From the NCBI RefSeq assembly GCF_003797765.1, contig NZ_RKMB01000012.1, positions 1-64,000 of the forward strand: a DNA stretch of 64,000 bases, in the 5' to 3' direction. The position numbers were made by a program, and so were the translations under genes. Below are positions 1-8,678 of the stretch, one piece after another; within the stretch, counting starts at the first letter, position 1, and each line of letters opens with the position of its first letter. Under the pieces are notes generated by a model. That model worked only from the letters and a program-made list of their open reading frames with translations. It searched no databases and was not told the DNA's origin. The stretch is from Ramlibacter sp. WS9. GTDB taxonomy: Bacteria; Pseudomonadota; Gammaproteobacteria; Burkholderiales; Burkholderiaceae_C.

Positions 1-50
1 TCACCCAGGCCGATCGCCTCGTCCTGGGCCTGCTCTGCCAACTGCTCCAT
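1..50 (-). CDS. 5' end of an unidentified gene running off the window
   Basis: On the minus strand an ATG at 50 is preceded by a strong Shine-Dalgarno GGAGGTG at 61-55, four bases upstream. The frame stays open to the window edge and gives 16 codons beginning MEQLAEQAQDEAIGLG. This is too little to assign a family. The start is believable because of the ribosome site; the product is unknown. Confidence 0.5.
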   Translation of the reverse strand, partial: MEQLAEQAQDEAIGLG

Positions 51-153
51 GGGACACCTCCGACTCAGCTGATGCAACAGCAGAAGGATATCTCAGAAGT
101 CAGTGTTTAAGTTAGCGCTTATGGGATAGAGACCGGCATGACAAACGGGAGAT

Positions 154-693
154 TCAGTCTTCGGGCGTCACACCGAGCGCCACAAGAAATCGCGCCACCA
201 TGTTGTAAGTGGCGATCGTGGCGGTCAGTTCAACCAATTCGGTTGTCTCGAAACGCTCGCGCAACTGCGAGAACAGCGCATCGTCCACCTTCACGTCGAG
301 CGTCATCCGCGCCGCGTACTGCGCCACGAGCGCCTCGGACTCCCCCAGCCCAGTCGGAACCGGGCCCGTGGGCGTGGCGGCGTATGCGGTGAGGATGTCC
401 AGCTCCGCTTGGGTGCCGCCGGCGGCCAGGAACTCGGGTGCGTGGTGGTGGTATTCGTAGTGCGCGCCGGTGAGCAGAGCTACCGTGCAAATGCCGAATT
501 CGCGCAGCTTGCCGCTGCCTGCAAAGCCGGTGCGCACGTTCTTGAGGTACGTGTTCCAACCACGGGCGAGCGGCTCGCTCCAGAGCAGCGCACGGTCGAG
601 GTTGAGCAGCGCGCCGCCGCGGCGTTCCAGGACGGCTTTCACCAGGTCTTCGGGTTGGGGCTTGCGATCGGGGGTCCAGTCGGGGATGCGCAT
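154..693 (-). CDS. Carboxymuconolactone decarboxylase (CMD/AhpD-like) family protein
   Basis: The 179-residue protein begins MRIPDWTPD and is close to the usual length of single-domain CMD family proteins. The centre reads [18 protein letters not shown], followed by a His-rich turn (YHHH), which matches the family pattern of an acidic residue, a hydrophobic helix, then GAxYE and His. The peroxidatic CxxC pair of true AhpD is absent; there is one Cys in the core. Many relatives of this type have no defined substrate, so an enzymatic role is inferred only from the fold. The frame stays open upstream to 993, but that extension overlaps dapF and is low-quality sequence, so I start at 693. It is divergent from dapF across about 70 bases that probably hold both promoters. 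Confidence 0.8.
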   Translation of the reverse strand: MRIPDWTPDRKPQPEDLVKAVLERRGGALLNLDRALLWSEPLARGWNTYLKNVRTGFAGSGKLREFGICTVALLTGAHYEYHHHAPEFLAAGGTQAELDILTAYAATPTGPVPTGLGESEALVAQYAARMTLDVKVDDALFSQLRERFETTELVELTATIATYNMVARFLVALGVTPED

Positions 694-763
694 GATGGGT
701 GCCGTGAAGAAAACAAGATGGCAGCATAAACCGCGGGCGGGCACTGCGCCGATAATCCACCCC

Positions 764-1639
764 ATGCGAATCCGCTTCACCAAGATGCAGGGGGCCGGCA
801 ACGACTTTGTCGTGCTGGACGAAACGCGCGGCCCGCTCGGTCTTTCGCCTGGGCAGTACCGGTTCCTCGCGGACCGGCACTTCGGCGTGGGCGCCGACCA
901 GGTGCTGTCGGTCCGGCCCGCGCCGGAGCCGGGCATCGACTTCGAGTACGTGATCCACAACGCCGACGGCGGCGAGGTCGAGCAGTGCGGCAATGGCGCG
1001 CGCTGCTTCGCGCGCTACGTACGCGACAAGGGCCTCACCGATCGCGACAGCGTGAAGGTGAAGACGCTGTCCGGCCTCATCGAGCCGCGCCTGAACGCCG
1101 ACGGCCGCGTCACGGTGGACATGGGCGCCCCGGTGTTCGAATCCGCAAAAATTCCGTTCGACATCGCGGGCCTATCGCCCCAGATCGACGGCGCCTGGGA
1201 AAAGTGGAACCTGGCGCTGGGCACCGATTCCGCATCCGCCATCATTTCCGTTGCGATCGTGTCGATGGGTAACCCGCATGCAGTGCAAGAGGTGGGCGAC
1301 GTCGACCAGGCACCGGTGCGCACGCAAGGGCCGTTGATCGAGACCCATCCGCGCTTTCCGAACCGGGTCAATGCCGGATTCATGCAGGTGGTCGACCGGT
1401 CGCATGTCCGCCTGAGGGTGTGGGAGCGCGGCGCCGGCGAGACTCTGGCTTGCGGGACCGGGGCCTGCGCCGCCGTGGTTTCCGGCATCCGCCTGCGGCG
1501 GCTGGACCCAACGGTCGACGTGGAAACGCGCGGCGGGCTGTTGACGATCGAGTGGGCCGGTGGAAATTCTCCTGTGCTCATGACCGGCCCCGCCGTCACT
1601 GTGTTCGAAGGCGAAATCGAGGTACCTGAATCACCATGA
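764..1639 (+). CDS. dapF: Diaminopimelate epimerase
   Basis: DapF converts LL- to meso-diaminopimelate, the last-but-one step of lysine synthesis and the source of the peptidoglycan cross-linking residue. The 291-residue protein has both catalytic cysteines in their family contexts: C75 in EQCGNGARC and C230 in [13 protein letters not shown]. The N-terminus [17 protein letters not shown] is the standard DapF start, which is why the longer open frame back to 470 is not used. The gene ends in an ATGA overlap with the next gene, so the two are probably translationally coupled. Supply of meso-DAP fits the MurE product encoded 16 kb away, which has the DNPR motif of DAP-adding ligases. Confidence 0.97.
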   Translation: MRIRFTKMQGAGNDFVVLDETRGPLGLSPGQYRFLADRHFGVGADQVLSVRPAPEPGIDFEYVIHNADGGEVEQCGNGARCFARYVRDKGLTDRDSVKVKTLSGLIEPRLNADGRVTVDMGAPVFESAKIPFDIAGLSPQIDGAWEKWNLALGTDSASAIISVAIVSMGNPHAVQEVGDVDQAPVRTQGPLIETHPRFPNRVNAGFMQVVDRSHVRLRVWERGAGETLACGTGACAAVVSGIRLRRLDPTVDVETRGGLLTIEWAGGNSPVLMTGPAVTVFEGEIEVPESP

Positions 1640-2328
1640 AAACCGACGGCATGAACCCGATCACCGAAGACGATATCGCCAACTACCTGGCCAATACGCC
1701 CGACTTCTTCACGCGCCATGCGCAGTTGCTGGCCGCGGTGCAGCTCACCAGCCCGCACGGCACGCGCGCCGTGAGCCTGCAGGAGCGCCAGGCCGAGATG
1801 CTGCGCGAGAAGATCAAGGCGCTGGAACACCGCATCATGGACATGGTGCGGCATGGCAACGAGAACGTGATCATCGCGGACCGGTTGCACCGCTGGGCGC
1901 GCAACCTGTTTCAGGTGCAATCGGGGCGGGCGCTGCCGGTGACCATTGCGGTCGAGATCCAGAACCAGTTCATGGTGCCGCAGGTCGCGATCAAGGTCTG
2001 GGACGTGGAGAGCCGCTACGGCAGCGAGGTCTTCGCCGAGGGCGTGAGCGAAGACGCCAAGACGTTCGCCTCTTCACTGACGCAGCCGTATTGCGGCGTC
2101 AACTCCGGCTTCGAGGCGGTGAATTGGCTCAACGACACGGCGATGGCGATGTCGGTGGCGCTCATCCCGCTGCGCGAAGGCAGTGCCAACGGCACCGGCC
2201 CGGCATTCGGCATGCTGGTGCTCTCATCACCCGATCCGCAGCGCTTCCAGAGCGGCATGGGCACGGACTTTCTCGAGCGCATCGCCGAACTGGCCAGCGC
2301 GGCGCTGTCGAGGCTGCGCAAGAGGTAG
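1636..2328 (+). CDS. DUF484 family protein
   Basis: This 230-residue protein belongs to the DUF484 family, which commonly sits between dapF and xerC in proteobacteria. Residues 5-60 form the typical start ([17 protein letters not shown], then a charged helix with [12 protein letters not shown]). Residues 90-230 look like a GAF-type alpha/beta domain ending in [15 protein letters not shown]. The function is not established in the family. The context suggests only co-expression with DapF and XerC. It overlaps dapF by four bases (ATGA) and lies three bases before xerC. Confidence 0.88.
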   Translation: MKTDGMNPITEDDIANYLANTPDFFTRHAQLLAAVQLTSPHGTRAVSLQERQAEMLREKIKALEHRIMDMVRHGNENVIIADRLHRWARNLFQVQSGRALPVTIAVEIQNQFMVPQVAIKVWDVESRYGSEVFAEGVSEDAKTFASSLTQPYCGVNSGFEAVNWLNDTAMAMSVALIPLREGSANGTGPAFGMLVLSSPDPQRFQSGMGTDFLERIAELASAALSRLRKR

Positions 2329-2331
2329 CGG

Positions 2332-3249
2332 ATGGATATGGTCGAGCGCTACCTGGAGCACGTGCGGGTCGAGAAGCGGCTTGCGGCGCGCACGGTGGAG
2401 CTCTATTCGCTGGACCTGCAGAAACTTTGCGAGTTCGCCGATAAGGCGGGCGTCGAGTTGACGCGGGTGCAGAACGCGCATGTCCGCCGCTGGGTGGCGC
2501 AGATGCACAGCGGTGGGCGCAGCGGGCGCGGCATCGCGTTGGTGCTCTCGGGCTGGCGCGGCTTCTACACGTGGCTGGGCAAGCAGGGGCTGATCGATAG
2601 CAATCCCGTGCAGGACGTTCGCGCGCCCAAGGCAGGAAAGCCCTTGCCCAAGGCCTTGAGCGTTGACGACTCGGTGCAGCTGGCCACCTATGCGAACGAA
2701 GATGCCGATCCGTGGCTCGAAGCGCGCGACGCCGCGATCGTCGAGTTGCTCTACGGCTGCGGCTTGCGGGTGGGCGAGCTGGTGGGCCTGGACGCCGTTG
2801 CCAGCAAGGCTGCGCGCGGCTGGGTCGATCTGCAAGCGGCCGAGGCGCATGTGCTGGGCAAAGGCAGCAAGCGCCGGACGGTGCCGGTCGGCAGCAAGGC
2901 CCTGGAAGCATTGACCCACTGGATCGCGTTGCGCGGCCAAGGCGGCCATCCGGCGCAACCGGCGCTGTTCACCGGGCGGCACGGCACCCGGCTCACGGCG
3001 CAGGCCGTCTGGCAGCGCCTGAAACGCCGCAGCCAGCTTGCCGGCCTGGCCACGCCCGTCCACCCGCACATGCTGCGCCACTCTTTCGCGAGCCACGTTC
3101 TGCAATCCAGCGGCGATCTCCGTGCCGTGCAGGAACTGCTGGGCCACGCCAACATCACCACGACGCAGGTTTACACGCGGCTGGATTTCCAGCACCTCGC
3201 GAAGGCATACGACGCGGCGCATCCGCGGGCGCACCGGAAGGCCAAATGA
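2332..3249 (+). CDS. xerC: Tyrosine recombinase XerC
   Basis: XerC acts with XerD at the dif site to resolve chromosome dimers at division. The 305-residue length is normal. The N-terminal SAM-like core-binding domain spans about residues 1-95. The catalytic domain follows, with R146 (YGCGLRVGEL), K177 (VLGKGSK), H246 and R249 (HPHMLRHSF), H272 (LLGHANI) and the nucleophile Y281 (TTTQVYTRLD). All six catalytic residues are present. The start is three bases after the DUF484 stop, so it is the third gene of a dapF-DUF484-xerC operon. It is convergent with the signalling gene downstream. Confidence 0.96.
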   Translation: MDMVERYLEHVRVEKRLAARTVELYSLDLQKLCEFADKAGVELTRVQNAHVRRWVAQMHSGGRSGRGIALVLSGWRGFYTWLGKQGLIDSNPVQDVRAPKAGKPLPKALSVDDSVQLATYANEDADPWLEARDAAIVELLYGCGLRVGELVGLDAVASKAARGWVDLQAAEAHVLGKGSKRRTVPVGSKALEALTHWIALRGQGGHPAQPALFTGRHGTRLTAQAVWQRLKRRSQLAGLATPVHPHMLRHSFASHVLQSSGDLRAVQELLGHANITTTQVYTRLDFQHLAKAYDAAHPRAHRKAK

Positions 3250-3250
3250 A

Positions 3251-3276
3251 GTCATCCCCGCCTCCGCGGGGATGAC
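3251..3276. repeat. Palindromic repeat between convergent genes
   Basis: An 11-base perfect inverted repeat (GTCATCCCCGC / GCGGGGATGAC) with a four-base loop lies immediately after the xerC stop and five bases before the stop of the convergent gene. There is no T-run on either strand, so it is not a classical intrinsic terminator. The sequence resembles a short repeat that I recall as common in beta- and gammaproteobacterial intergenic DNA. It could stabilise the 3' ends of both transcripts. Confidence 0.7.
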
Positions 3277-3280
3277 GGGG

Positions 3281-4996
3281 TCAGCTTGTCAAGGTGAACA
3301 CCGCCCGCTTGCTGTCGGGTGCGACGTTGTTCAAAAGGCCGGACAACCGCTCCACCACCTGCTGCGCATCGGCGCGCTCCGTCGGCACCATGGACTGCGC
3401 GACGCGCACTTGCGCCACCCATTCGATGGGTTTGTTCTTGAAGGGCATCAGGCAGCGCGCGACGATGCGTGGGCCTTCCGATGCAACATCTTCCGGCGAC
3501 AGTGGCCCTTCCACCAGCATGCCGAAGCGCAGCTCCGAGAGGCGTGCCACCGCGTCGATGTCGCGCGCCGCGGTGAGCAAGCGGCCGGCTACGCGCAGCG
3601 GCAGTTCCTCGGCAGAACGCGCGCCGAAGTCGCGGCGCACCTGGTCGGCGTTGACGATGTCGATCAGCAGCACGGCACTCTGGTACTTCAGCCGCTGCGA
3701 GCGCGCCATCATCCGGCCCAGCCGCTCCGCGAATACCTGCGCATTGATCAAACCGGTGGCGGGGTCGATGCGCTCCAGGCCCTGGATGCGGCGGTTGTTC
3801 TCGCGCCGTTGCTGGCTGCGCACCATCAGGATCACGAGCAGGATCGGCAATTCCACCGCGATGCCCACCTGCATGCCGTGCATCGTCCAGAAGCTCACCG
3901 GGATCAGTCCCGCGAGCCGGGCCGTCGGGAACAGCGCGCCCAGGATGACCGGGATGTTGCCTGCCAGGAGCCACCCCGCGTAGCGGTCGCCCCGCCGGGC
4001 TGCCCAGATCACGCCGGCCAGCCCCGCGGTGGTCGCCACCGCGATGTAGGGGATCATCAAGCGCAGACGCAACGAAGGTTCGACAAAGGCGATGGCAAGC
4101 GCCACGCCGATGGACAGCAGCGCCATGCCGGTGAGGACGGCGTCGAGCTTGCGCGAGCGCTCCGGCATGGACACGGTGGCCGAGAAGAACCACATCAGCG
4201 AGCCCACGGCCAGCACCGGCATCACCATGGACGACACATCGTTCCAGCGCGCCCAGTGCGGCCACAGGTGCAGGCCGCCGATGCCGGTCATCGCGGCCTG
4301 TGCGACGCCCATGAGCGTCACACTCAGGGCATAGAAGCCGTACGCGTTGTCGCGCAACGACAGGGCACTGAGCAGGCCCACCGTCGCCGCCAGGCCCGCC
4401 AGCCCGAAGTAGATGCCGAGGATCAGCGATGTCTGCTGCTCGTGGCGGCTCAGGTAGCTTTCGCTGACGAATGTCAGCGGCGCGCTGAAGCTGTGCGGGT
4501 TCTCAATGCGCAAAAGGTATTTGCGTGGTTCCTCGGCGGAAACCACCACGGGCAGGAGCGGGTGGCGGTGCGGCACCGGCCATTCCGCCACGGCAATGGT
4601 GTCCCCGGCGGATTGCGGCGTCCATTGGCCGGTCGAGTCCGGGGTGTACAGCGTGACGCGGTTGACGGAGGGGTAGGGGACTTCCAGGTACCAGCGTTCG
4701 GCGTCCGGCGCGGGCGGGACGGTGAAGCGGATCCACAGCGCCTTGCCGGTGGTGAGGGGGTAAATGGCGCCTTGGCGCGTGGGCAGCCAGTCGATGCGGG
4801 CGTCGGTGGCCACGTTGTCGACGAGTGACTCGCCGGTGGCGTCGGTCCATGCGTCGCCCCAGTCGCCCAGCTGGACGGGTTGCCGCGCCGAGTCCAGCTC
4901 CAGCACCGTGCGCGCCCATCCGGGCGTGGCCAACGCGGCCAGCACCAGCAGCAGCACGGCGCACAGCAAGCGGCGGCCCGCGTCCATCAACCACAT
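3281..4996 (-). CDS. 7TMR-DISM membrane sensor with degenerate GGDEF domain
   Basis: The 571-residue protein begins MWLMDAGRRLL with a signal peptide or first membrane helix (to about residue 28). A periplasmic 7TMR-DISM extracellular domain (about 35-170) follows, then about seven hydrophobic segments (190-390), a short basic linker (RSQQRRENNRR) and a GGDEF-like domain (about 415-570). The active-site loop that should read GGDEF is SELRF, so diguanylate cyclase activity is unlikely. It may be an allosteric or c-di-GMP-related output domain. I chose the start at 4996 because AGGAG lies 11 bases upstream; the frame stays open back to 5074. It faces rlmI across a short divergent gap. Confidence 0.85.
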   Translation of the reverse strand: MWLMDAGRRLLCAVLLLVLAALATPGWARTVLELDSARQPVQLGDWGDAWTDATGESLVDNVATDARIDWLPTRQGAIYPLTTGKALWIRFTVPPAPDAERWYLEVPYPSVNRVTLYTPDSTGQWTPQSAGDTIAVAEWPVPHRHPLLPVVVSAEEPRKYLLRIENPHSFSAPLTFVSESYLSRHEQQTSLILGIYFGLAGLAATVGLLSALSLRDNAYGFYALSVTLMGVAQAAMTGIGGLHLWPHWARWNDVSSMVMPVLAVGSLMWFFSATVSMPERSRKLDAVLTGMALLSIGVALAIAFVEPSLRLRLMIPYIAVATTAGLAGVIWAARRGDRYAGWLLAGNIPVILGALFPTARLAGLIPVSFWTMHGMQVGIAVELPILLVILMVRSQQRRENNRRIQGLERIDPATGLINAQVFAERLGRMMARSQRLKYQSAVLLIDIVNADQVRRDFGARSAEELPLRVAGRLLTAARDIDAVARLSELRFGMLVEGPLSPEDVASEGPRIVARCLMPFKNKPIEWVAQVRVAQSMVPTERADAQQVVERLSGLLNNVAPDSKRAVFTLTS

Positions 4997-5082
4997 CGTT
5001 CGTTGTACTCCTATGGCGTTATTGTGCGCTGGCCCCCCGCGTGCGCCCTTCGCACGGGCGACAAGGCCGGACAATAGCGGCC

Positions 5083-6267
5083 ATGAAAATGATCCGACTG
5101 AAGGAAGGCAAGGAGCGGTCGCTGCTGCGCCGGCACCCGTGGATATTCGATTCGGCCATCGCCAAGGGCGGTGGCGACCCGGGCGAGACGGTGCGCGTGG
5201 AGTCTTCTTCGGGGCAGTTCCTCGCCTGGGCGGCCTTCAGCCCCGCGTCCAAGATCCGGGCCCGGGCGTGGAGCTTCGACGAAGGCCAACGCATTGACGC
5301 CGGCTTCCTGGCCACGACCTGCCAGCTGGCGATCCGGGCGCGGGCGCGCTTCGACATTCCGAGCGACGGCGTGCGCCTCGTCCACGGCGAATCCGACGGC
5401 CTGCCGGGCCTCATCGTCGACTGCTACGGCGACACCCTGGTGGCCCAATTCCTGTCGGCGGGCGTGGAGCGCTGGAAATCGGTGCTGGCCGACGCGCTCT
5501 TGAAGGAGACCGGGCTCGCGCGGCTGTATGAACGATCGGACACGAATTCCCGCTCCCTGGAAGGGCTGCCCCCGCTGTCAGGCTGGCTCCAGGGCGATGG
5601 GTCGACGGAACTCGCGATCCAGGAAAACAACTGGCGCCTGACCCTGGACATCGCCACCGGCCACAAGACCGGCTTCTACCTGGACCAGCGCGACAGCCGG
5701 CGCAAATTCGCGGACTACACCCGGCGCCTGGGTTTCCAGCGCGTGCTCAACTGCTACTGCTACACCGGCGGCTTCACCGTGGCGGCGCTGGCGGGCGGGG
5801 CGGGGCACGTGACCTCGATCGATTCGTCGGCTCCGGCGCTGGAGCGGGCGCGTGCGCACGTCGCGCTGAACGGTTTCGACGCGAACCGGACGGACTTCCT
5901 GGACGCCGATGTCAATGCGTCCCTGCGCCGCTTCATCGAAGAAGGCCGCACTTTCGACGCCATCGTGCTCGATCCGCCCAAACTCGCCCCCACGGCTGCC
6001 CATGCGGATCGCGCCGCGCGGGCTTACAAGGACATCAACCGGCTGGCCCTCAAGCTGCTCGAGCCCGGCGGCGTGCTGTTCACCTACTCCTGCTCGGGCG
6101 GGATCAGTGCGGACCTGTTCCACAAGATCGTCGCCTCGGCGGGTGCGGATGCGGGCGTGGACGGCTACATCGGCGAAAGGCTGGGCGGCGCGCCGGATCA
6201 CCCGATGACGCTGGCCTTCCCGGAAGGGGAATACCTCAAGGGCCTCGTGGTAGTGAAGAAGGCATAG
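5083..6267 (+). CDS. rlmI: 23S rRNA m5C1962 methyltransferase RlmI-type
   Basis: RlmI (YccW) methylates C1962 of 23S rRNA using S-adenosylmethionine. The 394-residue length matches the family. The N-terminal PUA-like domain starts MKMIRLKEGKERSLLRRHPW. The central domain carries KTGFYLDQRDSR. The Rossmann methyltransferase domain shows NCYCYTGGF (SAM binding), DPPKLAP and the catalytic Cys of YSCSGGIS. The start at 5083 is the ATG that gives the canonical N-terminus; the open frame upstream overlaps the divergent gene and is not used. Close homologues act on other 23S positions, so the exact nucleotide is inferred. Confidence 0.92.
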   Translation: MKMIRLKEGKERSLLRRHPWIFDSAIAKGGGDPGETVRVESSSGQFLAWAAFSPASKIRARAWSFDEGQRIDAGFLATTCQLAIRARARFDIPSDGVRLVHGESDGLPGLIVDCYGDTLVAQFLSAGVERWKSVLADALLKETGLARLYERSDTNSRSLEGLPPLSGWLQGDGSTELAIQENNWRLTLDIATGHKTGFYLDQRDSRRKFADYTRRLGFQRVLNCYCYTGGFTVAALAGGAGHVTSIDSSAPALERARAHVALNGFDANRTDFLDADVNASLRRFIEEGRTFDAIVLDPPKLAPTAAHADRAARAYKDINRLALKLLEPGGVLFTYSCSGGISADLFHKIVASAGADAGVDGYIGERLGGAPDHPMTLAFPEGEYLKGLVVVKKA

Positions 6268-6325
6268 GGCACCCACGCTCCGCACCGGCTAAACTGCCTC
6301 CCCTTTCCCTCTCGAAGTACCCGTC

Positions 6326-7393
6326 ATGGCCCTCATCCCCGCCACCATCCTCACCGGCTTCCTCGGCTCCGGCAAGACCACGCTGCTCAAGCGCGTGCTG
6401 CAGGAAGCGCATGGCCAGAAGATCGCCGTGATCGAGAACGAGTTCGGCGAAGAGAACATCGACAGCGACATCCTGGTGACGGACACCACGGAGCAGATCA
6501 TCCAGATGAGCAACGGCTGCATCTGTTGCACCATCCGCGAAGACCTGCGAACCACCTTGCAGGACCTGGCGGCCAAGAAGCGCAGGGGCGAATTGGACTT
6601 CGAACGCGTGGTGATCGAGACCACGGGCCTCGCCGACCCCGGCCCGGTGGCCCAGACTTTCTTCATGGACGACGAGATCGCCGAGACCTACTTGCTCGAT
6701 TCCATCCTGACGCTGGTGGACGCCAAGCATGCGGCCCAGCAGCTCAACGACCGGCAGGAAGCGCGACGCCAGGTGGGCTTTGCCGACCAGATCTTCATCA
6801 GCAAGACGGATCTCGTGGCCAAAGACGAGACCGACGCCCTGATTCACCGTTTGAAGCACATGAACCCGCGCGCGCCGCAGAAGGCGGTGCATTTCGGCGA
6901 AGTGAAGCTTTCCGAGGTGTTCGACCTGCGGGGCTTCAACCTCAACGCCAAGCTGGACATCGACCCGGATTTCCTGAAAGAGGACGATGGGCACGATCAC
7001 GCCCATGGCCATGATGACGACCATGAGCACGGCGAACACTGCGACCACCCGTCGCACGCAGGTGAAAGCCATGGCCACCACCATCACCACGACGACGACG
7101 TCAAGAGCTTCGTGTTCAAGTCCGAGCGGGCGTTCGACGCGGCCCGGCTGGAGGACTTCCTGGGCGCGATCGTCAACATCTACGGCCCGCGCATGCTGCG
7201 CTACAAGGGTGTGCTGCACATGCAGGGCACCGATCGCAAGGTGATCTTCCAGGGCGTGCACCAGCTGATGGGGAGCGACCTGGGCCCGCTGTGGGCCGAA
7301 GGCGAAAAGCGCAACAGCAAGATGGTGTTCATCGGCATCGAGCTGCCGAAAGACATATTCCTGCAGGGCCTTGAACAGTGCCTTGTCCAGTAG
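6326..7393 (+). CDS. COG0523 (CobW/YjiA/ZNG1-like) metal-binding GTPase
   Basis: This 355-residue G3E-family GTPase has a Walker A motif GFLGSGKT at residues 11-18, the metal site GCICC (C65, C67, C68), the switch EFGEEN, and an SKTD-type guanine motif. A His/Asp-rich stretch at about residues 221-258 is a probable metal buffer. The C-terminal CobW_C domain follows. Such proteins insert or ferry metals, often zinc. The substrate here is unknown, and cobalamin synthesis genes are absent nearby. The next gene encodes a DksA that has lost its zinc ligands, a pairing reminiscent of zinc-limitation loci, but I saw no clear Zur box upstream. Confidence 0.9.
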   Translation: MALIPATILTGFLGSGKTTLLKRVLQEAHGQKIAVIENEFGEENIDSDILVTDTTEQIIQMSNGCICCTIREDLRTTLQDLAAKKRRGELDFERVVIETTGLADPGPVAQTFFMDDEIAETYLLDSILTLVDAKHAAQQLNDRQEARRQVGFADQIFISKTDLVAKDETDALIHRLKHMNPRAPQKAVHFGEVKLSEVFDLRGFNLNAKLDIDPDFLKEDDGHDHAHGHDDDHEHGEHCDHPSHAGESHGHHHHHDDDVKSFVFKSERAFDAARLEDFLGAIVNIYGPRMLRYKGVLHMQGTDRKVIFQGVHQLMGSDLGPLWAEGEKRNSKMVFIGIELPKDIFLQGLEQCLVQ

Positions 7394-7684
7394 CCCTGTC
7401 TTTGTGATCGGCGCCGCGATTTTTGGGGGATTTATCGGGTAGGCTAGCGCCTTCCAAAAATAAGGCGGGGCTGGCAGATGATTGTCTCGATTCTGCAACT
7501 TATGGGATTCCCCTTTGGCACCAGAGCGTCCGGTGGCGGGGGTGAAAACCCCAACGGCAGGCGCGCGGAGGGCGACAATCAGGGTATAACTCGCTCTCAT
7601 GAAGGCGACAGATCACCAAAAAAACGACAGTCGACCGATGCGCGTCAGGAACATGCGGGCGCCACGGCCGCGAGGAGACCGGAT
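7394..7684. other. Gap between the COG0523 GTPase gene and dksA
   Basis: These 291 bases hold no gene I can support. The dksA frame stays open back to an ATG at 7478, but the encoded residues there look like non-coding translation. Features seen are a small inverted repeat CGCCTT/AAGGCG near 7449-7475, a run of G and C flanking GTGAAAACC near 7550, and a TATAAC hexamer at 7585-7590 that could be a -10 element for dksA. I could not match a known riboswitch. Confidence 0.4.
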
Positions 7685-8626
7685 GTGAAGCCTCAATCCA
7701 AGGCCGCCAAGCCAACCGTCAAGGCCAAACCCGCGGCCAAAGCGGCCAAGCCAGCGGCGAAGAAAGCCGCACCGGCCAAGAAAGCCGCCGTGAAAGCGGC
7801 GCCTGCCAAGAAGGTTACCGCCACCAAAACGCCTGCCAAGGCCACCAAGCCCGCAGTGAAGAAACCGGCCGCGCCGGCCAAAGCCGCCAAACCAGCAGCC
7901 AAAGCCGCCGTTGCCACACAGCCCAAGGCAACCCCTGTGAAGACTCCCGCCGCCGCACCCGCCGGCCCGGCACTGCCTAGAGCGATGCCCCCCCGTCCTG
8001 ACGCCGCCACTCTGGGCGCCGAACCGGCACGGGCCACCAAACCATCGGCGCGCCTGGCGCAGATCACGGTGCCTTCCATGGCGCAATCCGTGGCCTCCAC
8101 AGCCGCCAAAGCAAGCTATACCCAGACAATGGCACCCTCCGTACTCACTCCTCCCCCCCTCGTGGCCATCAAGAAAGATCCCAAGCTCGCCAACAACTGG
8201 AAGACCAAGCCGGTCGAAGAGCTGTCGGACGCCGAGGTCCTCGCCATGCCCGATGGCGAATACATGAATGACAAGCAGATGGCGTTCTTCCGCCTGAAGC
8301 TGACCCAGCTGAAGCAGGACATCCTCAACAGCGCCGGCGAGACGACCGAACACCTGCGCGAAGACACCGTCATCGTGCCGGACCCGGCCGACCGGGCCAC
8401 CATCGAGGAAGAGCATGCGCTGGAACTGCGCACCCGCGACCGCGAGCGCAAGCTGCTCAAGAAGATCGAGCAGTCGATCGGCCGCATCGATGCCGGCGAC
8501 TACGGCTACTGCGACGAAACCGGCGAGCCCATCGGCGTCGGGCGCCTGCTGGCGCGGCCCACGGCCACGCTGTCCCTGGAAGCGCAGCAGCGCCGCGAAT
8601 TGAAGCAGAAGATGTTCGGGGACTGA
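7685..8626 (+). CDS. dksA: DksA-family RNA polymerase-binding regulator with histone-like N-terminal tail
   Basis: DksA binds the RNA polymerase secondary channel and works with ppGpp. The start is a GTG at 7685 with AGGAG at 7673-7677, giving 313 residues, about twice the length of E. coli DksA. Residues 1-105 are a Lys/Ala/Pro-rich repeat (AAKPAAKKAAPAKK type) like the tail of histone H1-like proteins, and a linker follows to about 160. The DksA core (161-313) has the coiled-coil tip motif DPADRA. The zinc finger is degenerate: the positions of the four Cys read C, T, S and A (YCDET and TLSLEAQ). It is therefore probably zinc-independent. The tail could add DNA binding; this is inference. 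Confidence 0.9.
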   Translation: MKPQSKAAKPTVKAKPAAKAAKPAAKKAAPAKKAAVKAAPAKKVTATKTPAKATKPAVKKPAAPAKAAKPAAKAAVATQPKATPVKTPAAAPAGPALPRAMPPRPDAATLGAEPARATKPSARLAQITVPSMAQSVASTAAKASYTQTMAPSVLTPPPLVAIKKDPKLANNWKTKPVEELSDAEVLAMPDGEYMNDKQMAFFRLKLTQLKQDILNSAGETTEHLREDTVIVPDPADRATIEEEHALELRTRDRERKLLKKIEQSIGRIDAGDYGYCDETGEPIGVGRLLARPTATLSLEAQQRRELKQKMFGD

Positions 8627-8678
8627 ACAAGGCCCCACCTTCTTCCTACCCGCAGTACCCCAGCCCACACTACCCGCC

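Noticed and set aside
3038-4828. Plus-strand open frame of 596 codons opposite the DISM protein
   Set aside because: The minus-strand protein has clear membrane helices and domain order; this frame is Arg/His-rich shadow sequence.
6268-6325. Zur operator before the COG0523 gene
   Set aside because: No palindrome resembling a Zur box is present in this gap or before dksA.
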